A DNA stretch of 9,060 nt from Dehalococcoidia bacterium (GTDB lineage: Bacteria > Chloroflexota > Dehalococcoidia > E44-bin15): positions 1 to 9,060 of the forward strand of contig SOIC01000162.1 in the NCBI GenBank assembly GCA_004377275.1. The letters run 5' to 3'. The notes beneath the pieces were generated by a model that worked only from the letters and a program-made list of their open reading frames with translations, searched no databases and was not told the DNA's origin. The stretch's first letter is position 1, and every line of letters starts with the position of its first letter. This document shows positions 1 to 6,466 of the stretch, one piece after another. Both the position numbers and the translations under genes were made by a program.

Positions 1-426
1 ACCCCGGCGCTGTGTATATGTCTCCGGGTCATACCCGTCAACGCTGATAGTGATACCATCGTGGTACTTCAGTATTTCTGCGATGTACCGACCGACCAAA
101 AGGCCGTAGGTGATAAGATTCAGAACTGTTATACCCAGCGATTGGCAGTACTCAACTATTCTCCAATAGTCCTCATAAAGGAGGACCTCTCCTTCAGCCT
201 GTAGATGGATTCGTCGGATACCCAAGGCAAAAAAGTAGTCTACGATCCTTATCGCCTTAGCAAATGCGAGCTCCACACCGGAGAAAAAGTTATCTTTCTG
301 AAGCCGGAAAAGACAATTGGGGCAGGCTAGATTACAGCGCCTCGTCAGGTAAAGCTCTAAAACTTTGGGACGAATGACCCCGGAATTCCTGTCGGATCGA
401 AACCATCGCTTGAGCAGTAAACTCAT
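1..426 (-). CDS. Radical SAM enzyme, N-terminal part (runs off the left edge)
   Basis: Reading the minus strand from ATG at 426 gives 142 uninterrupted codons to base 1, so only the N-terminus is present. Residues 31-38 are CNLACPNC, the CxxxCxxC motif that binds the 4Fe-4S cluster and S-adenosylmethionine in radical SAM enzymes. Further family marks follow in the right order: AEGEVLL at about 77-83 (usual GGEP/GEGEPLL strand), LITYGLLV at about 104-111 (usual TNG-type strand) and ITISVDG at 125-131 (usual 'iSiDG' strand). The start is supported by a strong GGAGGAGGGAG site five bases upstream and lies two bases after the stop of the preceding ORF, which suggests translational coupling. The family is typically cytoplasmic. 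The substrate cannot be told from this part; SPASM-type peptide or cofactor maturation enzymes and sugar-modifying enzymes are both possible. The family call is firm; the function is open. Confidence 0.88.
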   Translation of the reverse strand, partial: MSLLLKRWFRSDRNSGVIRPKVLELYLTRRCNLACPNCLFRLQKDNFFSGVELAFAKAIRIVDYFFALGIRRIHLQAEGEVLLYEDYWRIVEYCQSLGITVLNLITYGLLVGRYIAEILKYHDGITISVDGYDPETYTQRRG

Positions 427-428
427 AG

Positions 429-617
429 TCACTCCCTCCTCCACTTCCGATGCATGCCTCGGAAGACGCGTTCTTCCGGGGGCAACACTTGAATATCTTC
501 ATCTCTTATTTCACGTTTGTTATGCCAAAACAGGCGCTTGTAGCCAGTCAATACCAGTGTGCCATCAAAGAGTTGGAAAAGACGTGTTTCGTACTTTCCG
601 CCATGAGGCTGGATCAT
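429..617 (-). CDS. Small basic protein of unknown function (62 aa), possibly a remnant
   Basis: A 62-codon ORF starts with ATG at 615-617, preceded by AGGAG at 623-627 with a five-base spacer, and ends in TGA two bases before the radical SAM start. Ideal ribosome binding and tight coupling favour a translated gene. The product is rich in Arg and Lys, especially near its end (MHRKWRRE), has no membrane segment or signal peptide, and matches no family I recognise. The first residues, MIQPHGGK, resemble the start of ATP sulfurylases, but nothing after them does, so I give no function. An overlapping frame just upstream (about 564-713) is also open and protein-like but has no start codon, so this ORF may instead be the tail of a frameshifted older gene. 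Confidence 0.4.
   Translation of the reverse strand: MIQPHGGKYETRLFQLFDGTLVLTGYKRLFWHNKREIRDEDIQVLPPEERVFRGMHRKWRRE
432..442 (-). promoter_or_regulatory. Strong Shine-Dalgarno site for the radical SAM gene
   Basis: The minus strand reads GGAGGAGGGAG, ending five bases before ATG 426. It fixes the start of a gene that is otherwise easy to miss because it has no stop codon in the window. The site lies inside the last codons of the 62-codon ORF upstream. Confidence 0.75.
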
Positions 618-827
618 ATTTACTCCTGTCTACTATCCTTCCTAGCTCGTTATTAAACGGGCCATGTTCATATAATGGAACTCTATCGAGAACCCCGAAA
701 TTCTTTCTGAGCGTCCTTTATCATTAGACATGAATTGGGTGATGCAAGAGCGATGACCCAAGATATAGTCCGTTCGGGACTAGTTTGTGTTCTCTATATT
801 TCTCCTCAACGTCTCGCTCGAGTGCTA
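618..827 (-). other. Decayed region with open-frame fragments and no intact gene
   Basis: About 210 bases lie between the truncated dehydratase and the 62-codon ORF. One minus-strand frame is open from before 827 (about 875) to about 731, with protein-like composition including ERDVEEKYREHKLVPNG, and ends in three consecutive stops (TAA TGA TAA). The same frame opens again to about 564, including LDRVPLYEHGPFNNELG. Neither stretch has an in-frame ATG or GTG start near its beginning. I read them as debris of one or two former genes, but recognise neither. A 6-bp hairpin (TAGTCC, 5-base loop, GGACTA) lies at 766-782 without a following T-run in the sense of transcription. Confidence 0.35.
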
Positions 828-1100
828 TTAAGCCCTTAGCACCTTTTTGAAAGACACGGCGTGAAACACGATGCTCATCCTATTCATTGCCCGGTATATT
901 CTTTCCCTGTCCCTAACGTCGCCGATAAAAAAGCGAAGCCTTGGATCATCATCGAACTTTCGCCGCATTTCATGCTGAAGTAGTTCTCCGCGAGAGTATA
1001 TCCTTATCGCTTTCGGATTATGCTCCTTCAAGACTATCTCAGTGAATTTCTGTCCGAAAGAGCCAGTACCACCGGTTACCAGTATTACTTTATTATTCAT
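828..1100 (-). pseudogene. pseB: Truncated UDP-GlcNAc 4,6-dehydratase (PseB/CapD-like), first 90 codons only
   Basis: From ATG 1100 the product begins MNNKVILVTGGTGSFG, the Rossmann NAD(P)-binding start typical of PseB-type UDP-GlcNAc 4,6-dehydratases of the extended SDR family. YSRGELLQHEM follows at 35-45 (usual YSRDE), then RFFIGDVRD at 56-64 and HAVSFKKV at 80-87 (usual HAAALKQVP). After that the similarity ends and the frame meets TAA, then TAG. The family is normally about 330 residues, so the catalytic Tyr/Lys region and the whole substrate-binding half are missing, and the 400 bases to the next gene cannot hold them. AAGGA lies about 10 bases before the ATG, and the start is 16 bases after the ABC gene, so it was once co-transcribed. 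The changes in usually conserved positions also fit relaxed selection. An upstream in-frame ATG at 1175 lies inside the ABC gene and is unlikely. Confidence 0.8.
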
Positions 1101-1116
1101 CCCATATTTCCTTCCG

Positions 1117-2943
1117 CTAGCTCTCGGTTTCTTCCTCTTGCCTGCTGTAAAGCTCCCGGTATTTCCCTTTTCCATTGATCAGTTGGTCGTGTGTACCGCT
1201 CTCCACAATCCTTCCCTCATCGATAACGTATATCAGGTCTGCATTCCTGATAGTTGACAGCCTGTGGGCAACTACCAGCGTTGTGCAGCTCTCGGATACC
1301 TTGTCGATCGCCTCCTGGACGACCCTCTGTGAGATATTATCCAAGGCGCTTGTAGCTTCATCAAGTATTAATATCTGAGGCTTTCTTATCATGGCTCTTG
1401 CGATGGCGATACGTTGTCTTTCGCCGCCGGAAAGCCTCACACCACGATCGCCAACAATGGTATCGTAACCCCGATCAAGCTGCTGGATAAACTCATGAGC
1501 GTCGGCCAGTTGCGCTGCTTCTATTATCTTGTCTATATCATGCTCAGTTCCGAATGCGATATTATCATTTACTGATGCGTTGTAGATAAACGTCTCCTGC
1601 CCTACAAACCCAACTTTGCCCAGAAACGAAGATAGGTCGTACTCTTTGATATCCACGCCATCAATGAGTATGATGCCGCTGTCTGCATCGTACAGTCGCA
1701 AGAACAGATCCACAAGGGTTGACTTGCCGGCGCCGGACGGACCGACTATTGCGGTCATCTTGTTCTTATCTACTCTGAGCGAGATATCACTCACAGTGAC
1801 ACTTTCTTTGTCCTTGTGAGTGTAGCTGACATTCCTCAATTCAATGCCCGATTGAAGCTCGGAGAACCCCCTGGTTCCATTTCTAATCTTGCTATAGGTT
1901 TTGTCCTCTAACAGCTCATGAGTTACCTCGAGATTTGGCAGTAAACTCATGATCTGCATAAGCTGCATGCCGACACCTGACATGCGGGGAAGCAGTCTAA
2001 ATACCGCAAACCCGAATGTACCAATCATCGGAATCAGAGTATTGAAACTATAGGGGGATAGTAACCAGACCGCAATTACAATGACCGCAATAGAAACGTA
2101 GAGCAACATGTCTAGAACTCGTGGAGGTATTTGTGACCACACTGTATGCTTTATCCAAAACCGCCACCTGGTCCTTACTGCATCGTTGAACCGTTGTTGC
2201 CATCTTGAAAATGTCCCGGTAGTGATAATTTGCTTGGCTCCGGTTATGTATTCGTTTAACACCACATTTTCATCCTGAGTGGCTGACTTCATTCTCTCTC
2301 CCGCGACATAGGATACCTTAACACTCAGGTACCTGGTAAAGTAGTAGTAGACTATACTGCAAAGCACCACACCAATCGTAGCTTTCCAGGAGATAGAGAA
2401 GAGCAAAACCAGCACCGATATTAACAGTACGATTGCAGCGAGAGATGTGGTCAGTGCTGTTAGAATTTGCGCTATGGATTCAGGCGCTCCCCTTGCCTTG
2501 TACAATAGGTCGCCCTGTCTATTATCGACAAAGAACTGGTAGTCGGACTGGGTATACTTCTGGAATACCTTTATTTTGTAGTCTGTCGTCACCTTAGCAG
2601 TAGTTCTCGCAGATAGATTGATATACACCAACATGACCAGAAAGACCAGGAGCGTAAGCACAATAAACACGATGCAGTTCGATACAAGGACGCTATCAAC
2701 CGGGATAATTCCTGCTATATGGCCTAGGACGACAAAGAAGAGGTTACCACTCAGGTAGCTTGGCGACTCTAAGCTTGCCTGCAGTATGGGGTACAACACA
2801 GCCATTAGCAGAGTTTCGAGGTAGCCAGCAATCAGAGCAAGGCCCAGTAGCAGGACCAATCGGCGCTTATAGGGCCTGATGAAGAACCAGATTGTTCTCA
2901 GGCCGCTTGTCTTCGCCTCACCCTCGACCCGCTTTTTTTTCAT
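1117..2943 (-). CDS. ABC exporter half-transporter, MsbA/PglK-like glycan or lipid flippase
   Basis: The 608-residue protein has the full fused layout of an exporter half-transporter. Six hydrophobic segments lie at about 29-50, 88-108, 163-183, 187-205, 278-296 and 302-318, followed by one nucleotide-binding domain. That domain carries Walker A GPSGAGKST (401-409), Q-loop Gln449, signature LSGGE (504-508), Walker B ILILDE (524-529) and H-loop His560, so ATPase activity should be intact. Such proteins work as homodimers or heterodimers in the inner membrane. The length and the location in a sugar-nucleotide locus favour a flippase for a lipid-linked glycan or glycolipid, but substrate cannot be read from sequence and peptide or drug export is not excluded. 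The start codon is followed by a run of eight A residues, and no good Shine-Dalgarno site is seen before it. A possible promoter lies about 45-75 bases upstream. The truncated dehydratase follows after 16 bases. Confidence 0.92.
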   Translation of the reverse strand: MKKKRVEGEAKTSGLRTIWFFIRPYKRRLVLLLGLALIAGYLETLLMAVLYPILQASLESPSYLSGNLFFVVLGHIAGIIPVDSVLVSNCIVFIVLTLLVFLVMLVYINLSARTTAKVTTDYKIKVFQKYTQSDYQFFVDNRQGDLLYKARGAPESIAQILTALTTSLAAIVLLISVLVLLFSISWKATIGVVLCSIVYYYFTRYLSVKVSYVAGERMKSATQDENVVLNEYITGAKQIITTGTFSRWQQRFNDAVRTRWRFWIKHTVWSQIPPRVLDMLLYVSIAVIVIAVWLLSPYSFNTLIPMIGTFGFAVFRLLPRMSGVGMQLMQIMSLLPNLEVTHELLEDKTYSKIRNGTRGFSELQSGIELRNVSYTHKDKESVTVSDISLRVDKNKMTAIVGPSGAGKSTLVDLFLRLYDADSGIILIDGVDIKEYDLSSFLGKVGFVGQETFIYNASVNDNIAFGTEHDIDKIIEAAQLADAHEFIQQLDRGYDTIVGDRGVRLSGGERQRIAIARAMIRKPQILILDEATSALDNISQRVVQEAIDKVSESCTTLVVAHRLSTIRNADLIYVIDEGRIVESGTHDQLINGKGKYRELYSRQEEETES

Positions 2944-2988
2944 CCGCTTTAAGACCGATGTTCTCAGGTATATATCCCTGTGGATTTT

Positions 2989-3017
2989 AGACTAGCACTG
3001 ATGCCACGCACGGTCAA
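2989..3017 (-). promoter_or_regulatory. Possible sigma70-type promoter for the ABC transporter gene
   Basis: On the minus strand TTGACC (3012-3017) is followed after exactly 17 bases by TAGTCT (2989-2994), with TG one base before it as in an extended -10. The -35 matches 5 of 6 consensus positions, the -10 only 3 of 6. It would start transcription about 40 bases before the ABC start codon, and lies just past the dead thymidylyltransferase. The weak -10 keeps confidence moderate. Confidence 0.45.
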
Positions 3018-3062
3018 GCGAGAAGCCAGCTCGCGTATGGACTACCGCTCGTGCGACATCGA

Positions 3063-3386
3063 GCGCAACACACATTCCGGCATGTAAACCGTGATTGGAG
3101 TATCGGGAACTCTACTGGCCTCAGGCATGAGTTGACTCCGCTAGTCCATCAACCTCAGGCTGTTAAATTTAGGTAATTTTCGCCGCCCATTCTGAGCCAA
3201 CTGCTGTAGCTTCTTCTATCCAATCACCCGTCTCCGGTGAGACTATAATGCCGATGTCGTGAATGCCTGATCGGGGACATAGAAAAGAATAGGTTTATTG
3301 GCTACAGGGAGAAGCTGTTTGGCGATGGTATTTGTAAGAGGCTTGAGTCATGTGCCTCTGCCTCCAGCCAATATCAAAGCTATCAT
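3063..3386 (-). pseudogene. rmlA: Decayed glucose-1-phosphate thymidylyltransferase-like gene (long RmlA type), 5' part
   Basis: From ATG 3386 the minus strand encodes MIALILAGGRGT, then a TGA where the family has Arg (one C-to-T change from CGA), then LKPLTNTIAKQLLPVANKP, the nucleotide-binding start of RmlA-type sugar-phosphate nucleotidyltransferases. After the codons for FYVPDQ the frame is broken near 3268. In the new frame it continues as GIHDIGIIVSPETGDWIEEA and onward to EWAAKIT, then TAA where the family has Tyr, one codon, and another TAA. Weaker traces (DGLAESTHA, then TPITVYMPECVLR) match in order the family's GLAHA and VVYLGDNVL segments down to about 3063. Two or more stops, at least one frameshift and loss of the 3' two-thirds make it a pseudogene. 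An intact copy would have supplied dTDP-glucose or a related nucleotide sugar. The part past 3163 is less certain than 3163-3386. Confidence 0.82.
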
Positions 3387-3470
3387 CGATGTCCCCTCAA
3401 CCTTCCCTTCGTGCATCAGGATGGGCATGATTTTGCGGCTTGATGTTCTCCTTCCACCCATAATAGTGGC

Positions 3471-5252
3471 TCACTTCACGGTGACGCTCTTTGCCAGATT
3501 TCTGGGCATATCTATAGAGCAGCCCCTTTCTTTAGCGGCATAATAGGCCAGGAGTTGCAGGACAACCGAGTTTATTACCGGGGAAAATATGGGAGCAACA
3601 CTGGGAACCCTGATTACATAGTCTACAAATTTGTCTATGTCCTCATCAGCTTCATCCGCCAGGGCAATTACCGGTGATTCCCTGGCCTTTATCTCCTTTA
3701 TGTTGGTTAGCATTGCCTCATAGGTATCATCCCCAGCAGCGATGGCGATGACTGGGGTATCGGGCGTGAGCAAAGCGAAAGGGCCATGCTTGAGCTCCCC
3801 CGCAGGATAGGCCTCGGCATGGATGTAAGATATCTCTTTCAGTTTCAAGGCCCCCTCAAGGGCCACGGGGAAATTGATGCCCCGGGCAACGAAGAAGGCG
3901 TTATCATATGTTGACAGGTATTTGCCATACTTGGAGATCCCGTCCTCACCATCCAATATCAGTTGCACTTTATCGGGCAGCAGCCTTAGCTCCCTGATCA
4001 AGCCCTCGCGGGATCTGATATCCATTTTTGCCTGAGATAGAGCCAATAGATATAGCGCAATTAGCTGCGCGATAAAGCTCTTGGTGGCAGCTACACCTAT
4101 CTCCGGTTGGGCCCTGATGTAGAACGTTTGATCGGCAATTCGTGTAGCGCTACTCCCAACGCAGTTGGTGATCGCAAGTGTTTTACATCCCATTTGTTTC
4201 GCCTTTTTTATAGCTCCCAGTAAGTCAGCGGTCTCGCCAGATTGGGTAATGCCTATTACCCAGGTTTCGCCCAAGACAGCGTTAGAGTGGTTGAATTCAG
4301 AGGCTATCTCCACCCTCACCGGTATTCTCGCTACCTTTTCCAACAAATATCTACCTACTAGACCGGCATGATAGGAGGTGCCACAAGCCAGCAGCAGGAT
4401 GTCCTCGAACTCAGTGCTCTCCAGCCCCAGGTCTACCTCTGGCTCTATCGCCGATAGATATCCCCCCAAGGTATCCCTTATCACCCTGGGCTGCTCGTGG
4501 ATCTCCTTGAGCATGAAGTGATCATAGCCACCCTTCTGGGCATCCTCCATGGTCCAGGGAATCACGTTCGTCTCCCTCCGTACCTCCCCGGCCTGGTTAA
4601 AGAGCCTTATCTCATCATCGGTGATAACTCCGACATCCCCATCCTCCAAATATATCACCCTATCAGTATAGTCCAACAGTGCAGGCACGTCTGAGGCAAC
4701 GAAGTTCTCCCCATCACCAACACCTACTACAAGGGGGCTCTCATTTCTGGCTACCAATAGCTCTTTATGGTTGGCTGCGAGCACGATCAGGGAATAGGAA
4801 CCATGCACATCAACGAGGGCTCTTCTTACCGCTTGCTCTAGATCACCCTGATAATAACTCTCGATCAGATGAGGCATCACCTCGCTATCTGTATCGGAGC
4901 GGAATCGATGTCCCTCCTGAGTTAGCTTGTCTCTGAGTTGCTGGAAATTGTCTATTACCCCATTGTGCACCACAGCGATCTTGCCGCTACAATCTATATG
5001 GGGGTGTGCATTGGACTTAGAGGGCTTGCCATGGGTTGCCCATCTAGTGTGTCCTATGCCCAGCTTGCCCTTGTTTTTAGGCAAAGCCTTCTCCAGTTGC
5101 TCTACCCTTCCCACATCCTTGTGGACCTTGATCGTGCTGGCTAGGACAGCGATTCCACATGAATCGTATCCCCTATACTCCAATCTCCTTAAGGATTGTA
5201 GTAGTATGGGCTGGGCGTCCCTGCCTCCTATGTAGCCCACGATGCCACACAT
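3471..5252 (-). CDS. glmS: Glutamine--fructose-6-phosphate aminotransferase (isomerizing), GlmS
   Basis: GlmS makes glucosamine-6-phosphate from fructose-6-phosphate and glutamine, the committed step to UDP-GlcNAc, in the cytoplasm. The N-terminal glutaminase domain (class II amidotransferase) shows CGIVGYIG with the nucleophilic Cys2, HTRWATHG at 68-75, the HNG loop at 96-98 and SDTDSE at 119-124. Two SIS sugar-isomerase domains follow: CGTSYHAG at 290-297 and ITQSGET at 335-341 in the first; HAEAYPAGELKHGP at 478-491 in the second. The C-terminus, RNLAKSVTVK, has the conserved active-site Lys. The length (593) is close to the usual 600 to 610. I chose ATG 5252 because the catalytic Cys must be residue 2; a GTG at 5258 would overlap the previous stop as GTGA but would bury the Cys. 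It is the last gene of the operon, two bases after the second GlmU-like gene. No glmS ribozyme is present upstream. Confidence 0.96.
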   Translation of the reverse strand: MCGIVGYIGGRDAQPILLQSLRRLEYRGYDSCGIAVLASTIKVHKDVGRVEQLEKALPKNKGKLGIGHTRWATHGKPSKSNAHPHIDCSGKIAVVHNGVIDNFQQLRDKLTQEGHRFRSDTDSEVMPHLIESYYQGDLEQAVRRALVDVHGSYSLIVLAANHKELLVARNESPLVVGVGDGENFVASDVPALLDYTDRVIYLEDGDVGVITDDEIRLFNQAGEVRRETNVIPWTMEDAQKGGYDHFMLKEIHEQPRVIRDTLGGYLSAIEPEVDLGLESTEFEDILLLACGTSYHAGLVGRYLLEKVARIPVRVEIASEFNHSNAVLGETWVIGITQSGETADLLGAIKKAKQMGCKTLAITNCVGSSATRIADQTFYIRAQPEIGVAATKSFIAQLIALYLLALSQAKMDIRSREGLIRELRLLPDKVQLILDGEDGISKYGKYLSTYDNAFFVARGINFPVALEGALKLKEISYIHAEAYPAGELKHGPFALLTPDTPVIAIAAGDDTYEAMLTNIKEIKARESPVIALADEADEDIDKFVDYVIRVPSVAPIFSPVINSVVLQLLAYYAAKERGCSIDMPRNLAKSVTVK

Positions 5253-5254
5253 GA

Positions 5255-6436
5255 TCACACCACCAGGCTCCCGTCTGGTATCTTGCCCGAGAGCAATTTC
5301 AACGCGCTAACCCGGGAGTTATTGCCAAGGATTACCCCTGGTCGAGCTGTCACATTTTCCTCTATTGCACAGTGCTCACCCACTACCGTACCGGTATGCA
5401 CATTATAATATTCGCCCTCCACCTCGATCACCGCTCCAGCGCTGAAGGCGGTAAAATGCCCCCCCAGAACCGAGCCGCGATCCACGATAGAGTCTTCCAG
5501 GATAGAGCCCGGACCTATATGGACACCGTTTCCGATAGCGCTGTTCCTGATCTGACTGAAGGGGGATATCGTCACCTGATCCCCAATGCTGGTTGCGGGG
5601 AATATGCAGGCATGCGGGCCTATCTCCGCGTTTTCCCCGATTATAAGCGGCCCCACGAGGTAGCTGCCAGCCCTGATCACCGTCCCCTTCCCTATGGATA
5701 CTGCGCCTTTCATGGTGACGCCTTTTTCAACAGTGCCCGCTGTGCTGAGCGAGACAGCGCCCAGCGCTATATCATTTAACCTTAAGATATCCCAAGGGTA
5801 CACAGCATCGAGCCAAATACCGTCCGTTTCTTGAGCCGCTATTTCGTAACCTCTGGCGATCATACTATTGAGGACCATCGGGAGCTCGACCTCCTCTTCC
5901 ACAAACTCAAACATGCCCCGATCAAGGCTATAAATGCCAGTGTTGACCAGATTACTCGTCGCTTCCTGGGGCTTTTCCACGATCTCCTCAACTGTCCCTT
6001 TCCTGGCAGTCACCACGCCATACTTGGATACGTTTTCCTGCTTTTTTACCAAGATGATGCTTGGCTTTGCCTCAACAAGCGGAGCGATGGTATCAGACTT
6101 GATGATGTTATCCCCAGGCAGGACTAAAAATCTATCCGCAACCGCATCTTTTGCGTGCATCAGTGCATGGGCAGTGCCCAATTGCTGCTTTTGCACTATA
6201 TAATCGATCTCCACACCAAGCTTTTCCCCAGAGCCGAAATAGTCTTGAACCTGTTCCTTCCTGTAGCCGACCACCATTATGATGTGACGCACACCGTTTA
6301 CCGCCAAGGCCTCGACCACATATTGCAGTATCGGCTTATCGGCTATGGGGATCATTACTTTTGGCTTCAGGACAGTTAAGGGTCTAAGCCTCTGCCCTTC
6401 GCCTGCGGCCAGTATCACCGCCTGCTCTATTCTCAT
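5255..6436 (-). CDS. GlmU-like sugar-1-phosphate nucleotidyltransferase, diverged paralogue
   Basis: This 393-residue protein has the two-part GlmU layout. An N-terminal nucleotidyltransferase domain (about 1-225) carries LAAGEGQRLRPLT at 9-21, KPKVMIP at 24-30, QLGTAHAL at 85-92 and the metal-site PGDN at 107-110. A C-terminal left-handed beta-helix of hexapeptide repeats (about 235-375) follows. The NTase half looks catalytically intact. The helix, however, lacks the HHNYVGDS and LGAGT acetyltransferase signature present in the neighbouring paralogue; DRGSVLGG and FSAGAV stand there instead. The likely role is therefore to activate a sugar-1-phosphate with UTP or dTTP, with the helix used for oligomerisation or regulation. 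Which sugar is not visible; glucose-1-P, GlcNAc-1-P or another hexosamine-1-P would fit. GGGGG lies six bases before ATG 6436, and the gene starts 30 bases after its paralogue and is followed directly by glmS. Confidence 0.88.
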   Translation of the reverse strand: MRIEQAVILAAGEGQRLRPLTVLKPKVMIPIADKPILQYVVEALAVNGVRHIIMVVGYRKEQVQDYFGSGEKLGVEIDYIVQKQQLGTAHALMHAKDAVADRFLVLPGDNIIKSDTIAPLVEAKPSIILVKKQENVSKYGVVTARKGTVEEIVEKPQEATSNLVNTGIYSLDRGMFEFVEEEVELPMVLNSMIARGYEIAAQETDGIWLDAVYPWDILRLNDIALGAVSLSTAGTVEKGVTMKGAVSIGKGTVIRAGSYLVGPLIIGENAEIGPHACIFPATSIGDQVTISPFSQIRNSAIGNGVHIGPGSILEDSIVDRGSVLGGHFTAFSAGAVIEVEGEYYNVHTGTVVGEHCAIEENVTARPGVILGNNSRVSALKLLSGKIPDGSLVV

Positions 6437-6466
6437 AGTAAACCCCCGGAAACCATGCTCATCGGC

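Noticed and set aside
429..617. Reading MIQPHGGK as an ATP sulfurylase (sat) start
   Set aside because: Only the first eight residues resemble that family; none of the following sequence does, so the likeness is probably chance.
365..727. Plus-strand ORF of 120 codons and overlapping plus-strand ORF 450-656
   Set aside because: They lie antisense to the radical SAM start and the 62-codon ORF, have no ribosome site and no protein-family features; they are shadows.
766..782. Inverted repeat TAGTCC-GTTCG-GGACTA as a transcription terminator
   Set aside because: Six base pairs only and no T-run downstream in the minus-strand direction.
1101..1175. Upstream ATG 1175 as the start of the truncated dehydratase
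   Set aside because: The extra 25 residues overlap the ABC gene and do not look like the family, whereas ATG 1100 gives the typical NKVILVTGGTGSFG start with a ribosome site.
3119..3160. 8-base direct repeat CCTCAGGC at 3119-3126 and 3153-3160
   Set aside because: It lies within the decaying pseudogene, is short, occurs only twice and has no partner structure; chance is likely.
3298..3543. Plus-strand ORF of 81 codons
   Set aside because: It is antisense to the RmlA-like pseudogene and the end of glmS; its openness follows from the coding sequence on the other strand.
5253..5340. A glmS ribozyme or riboswitch before glmS
   Set aside because: The sequence before glmS is the coding end of the GlmU-like gene with only two bases between, leaving no leader to hold it.
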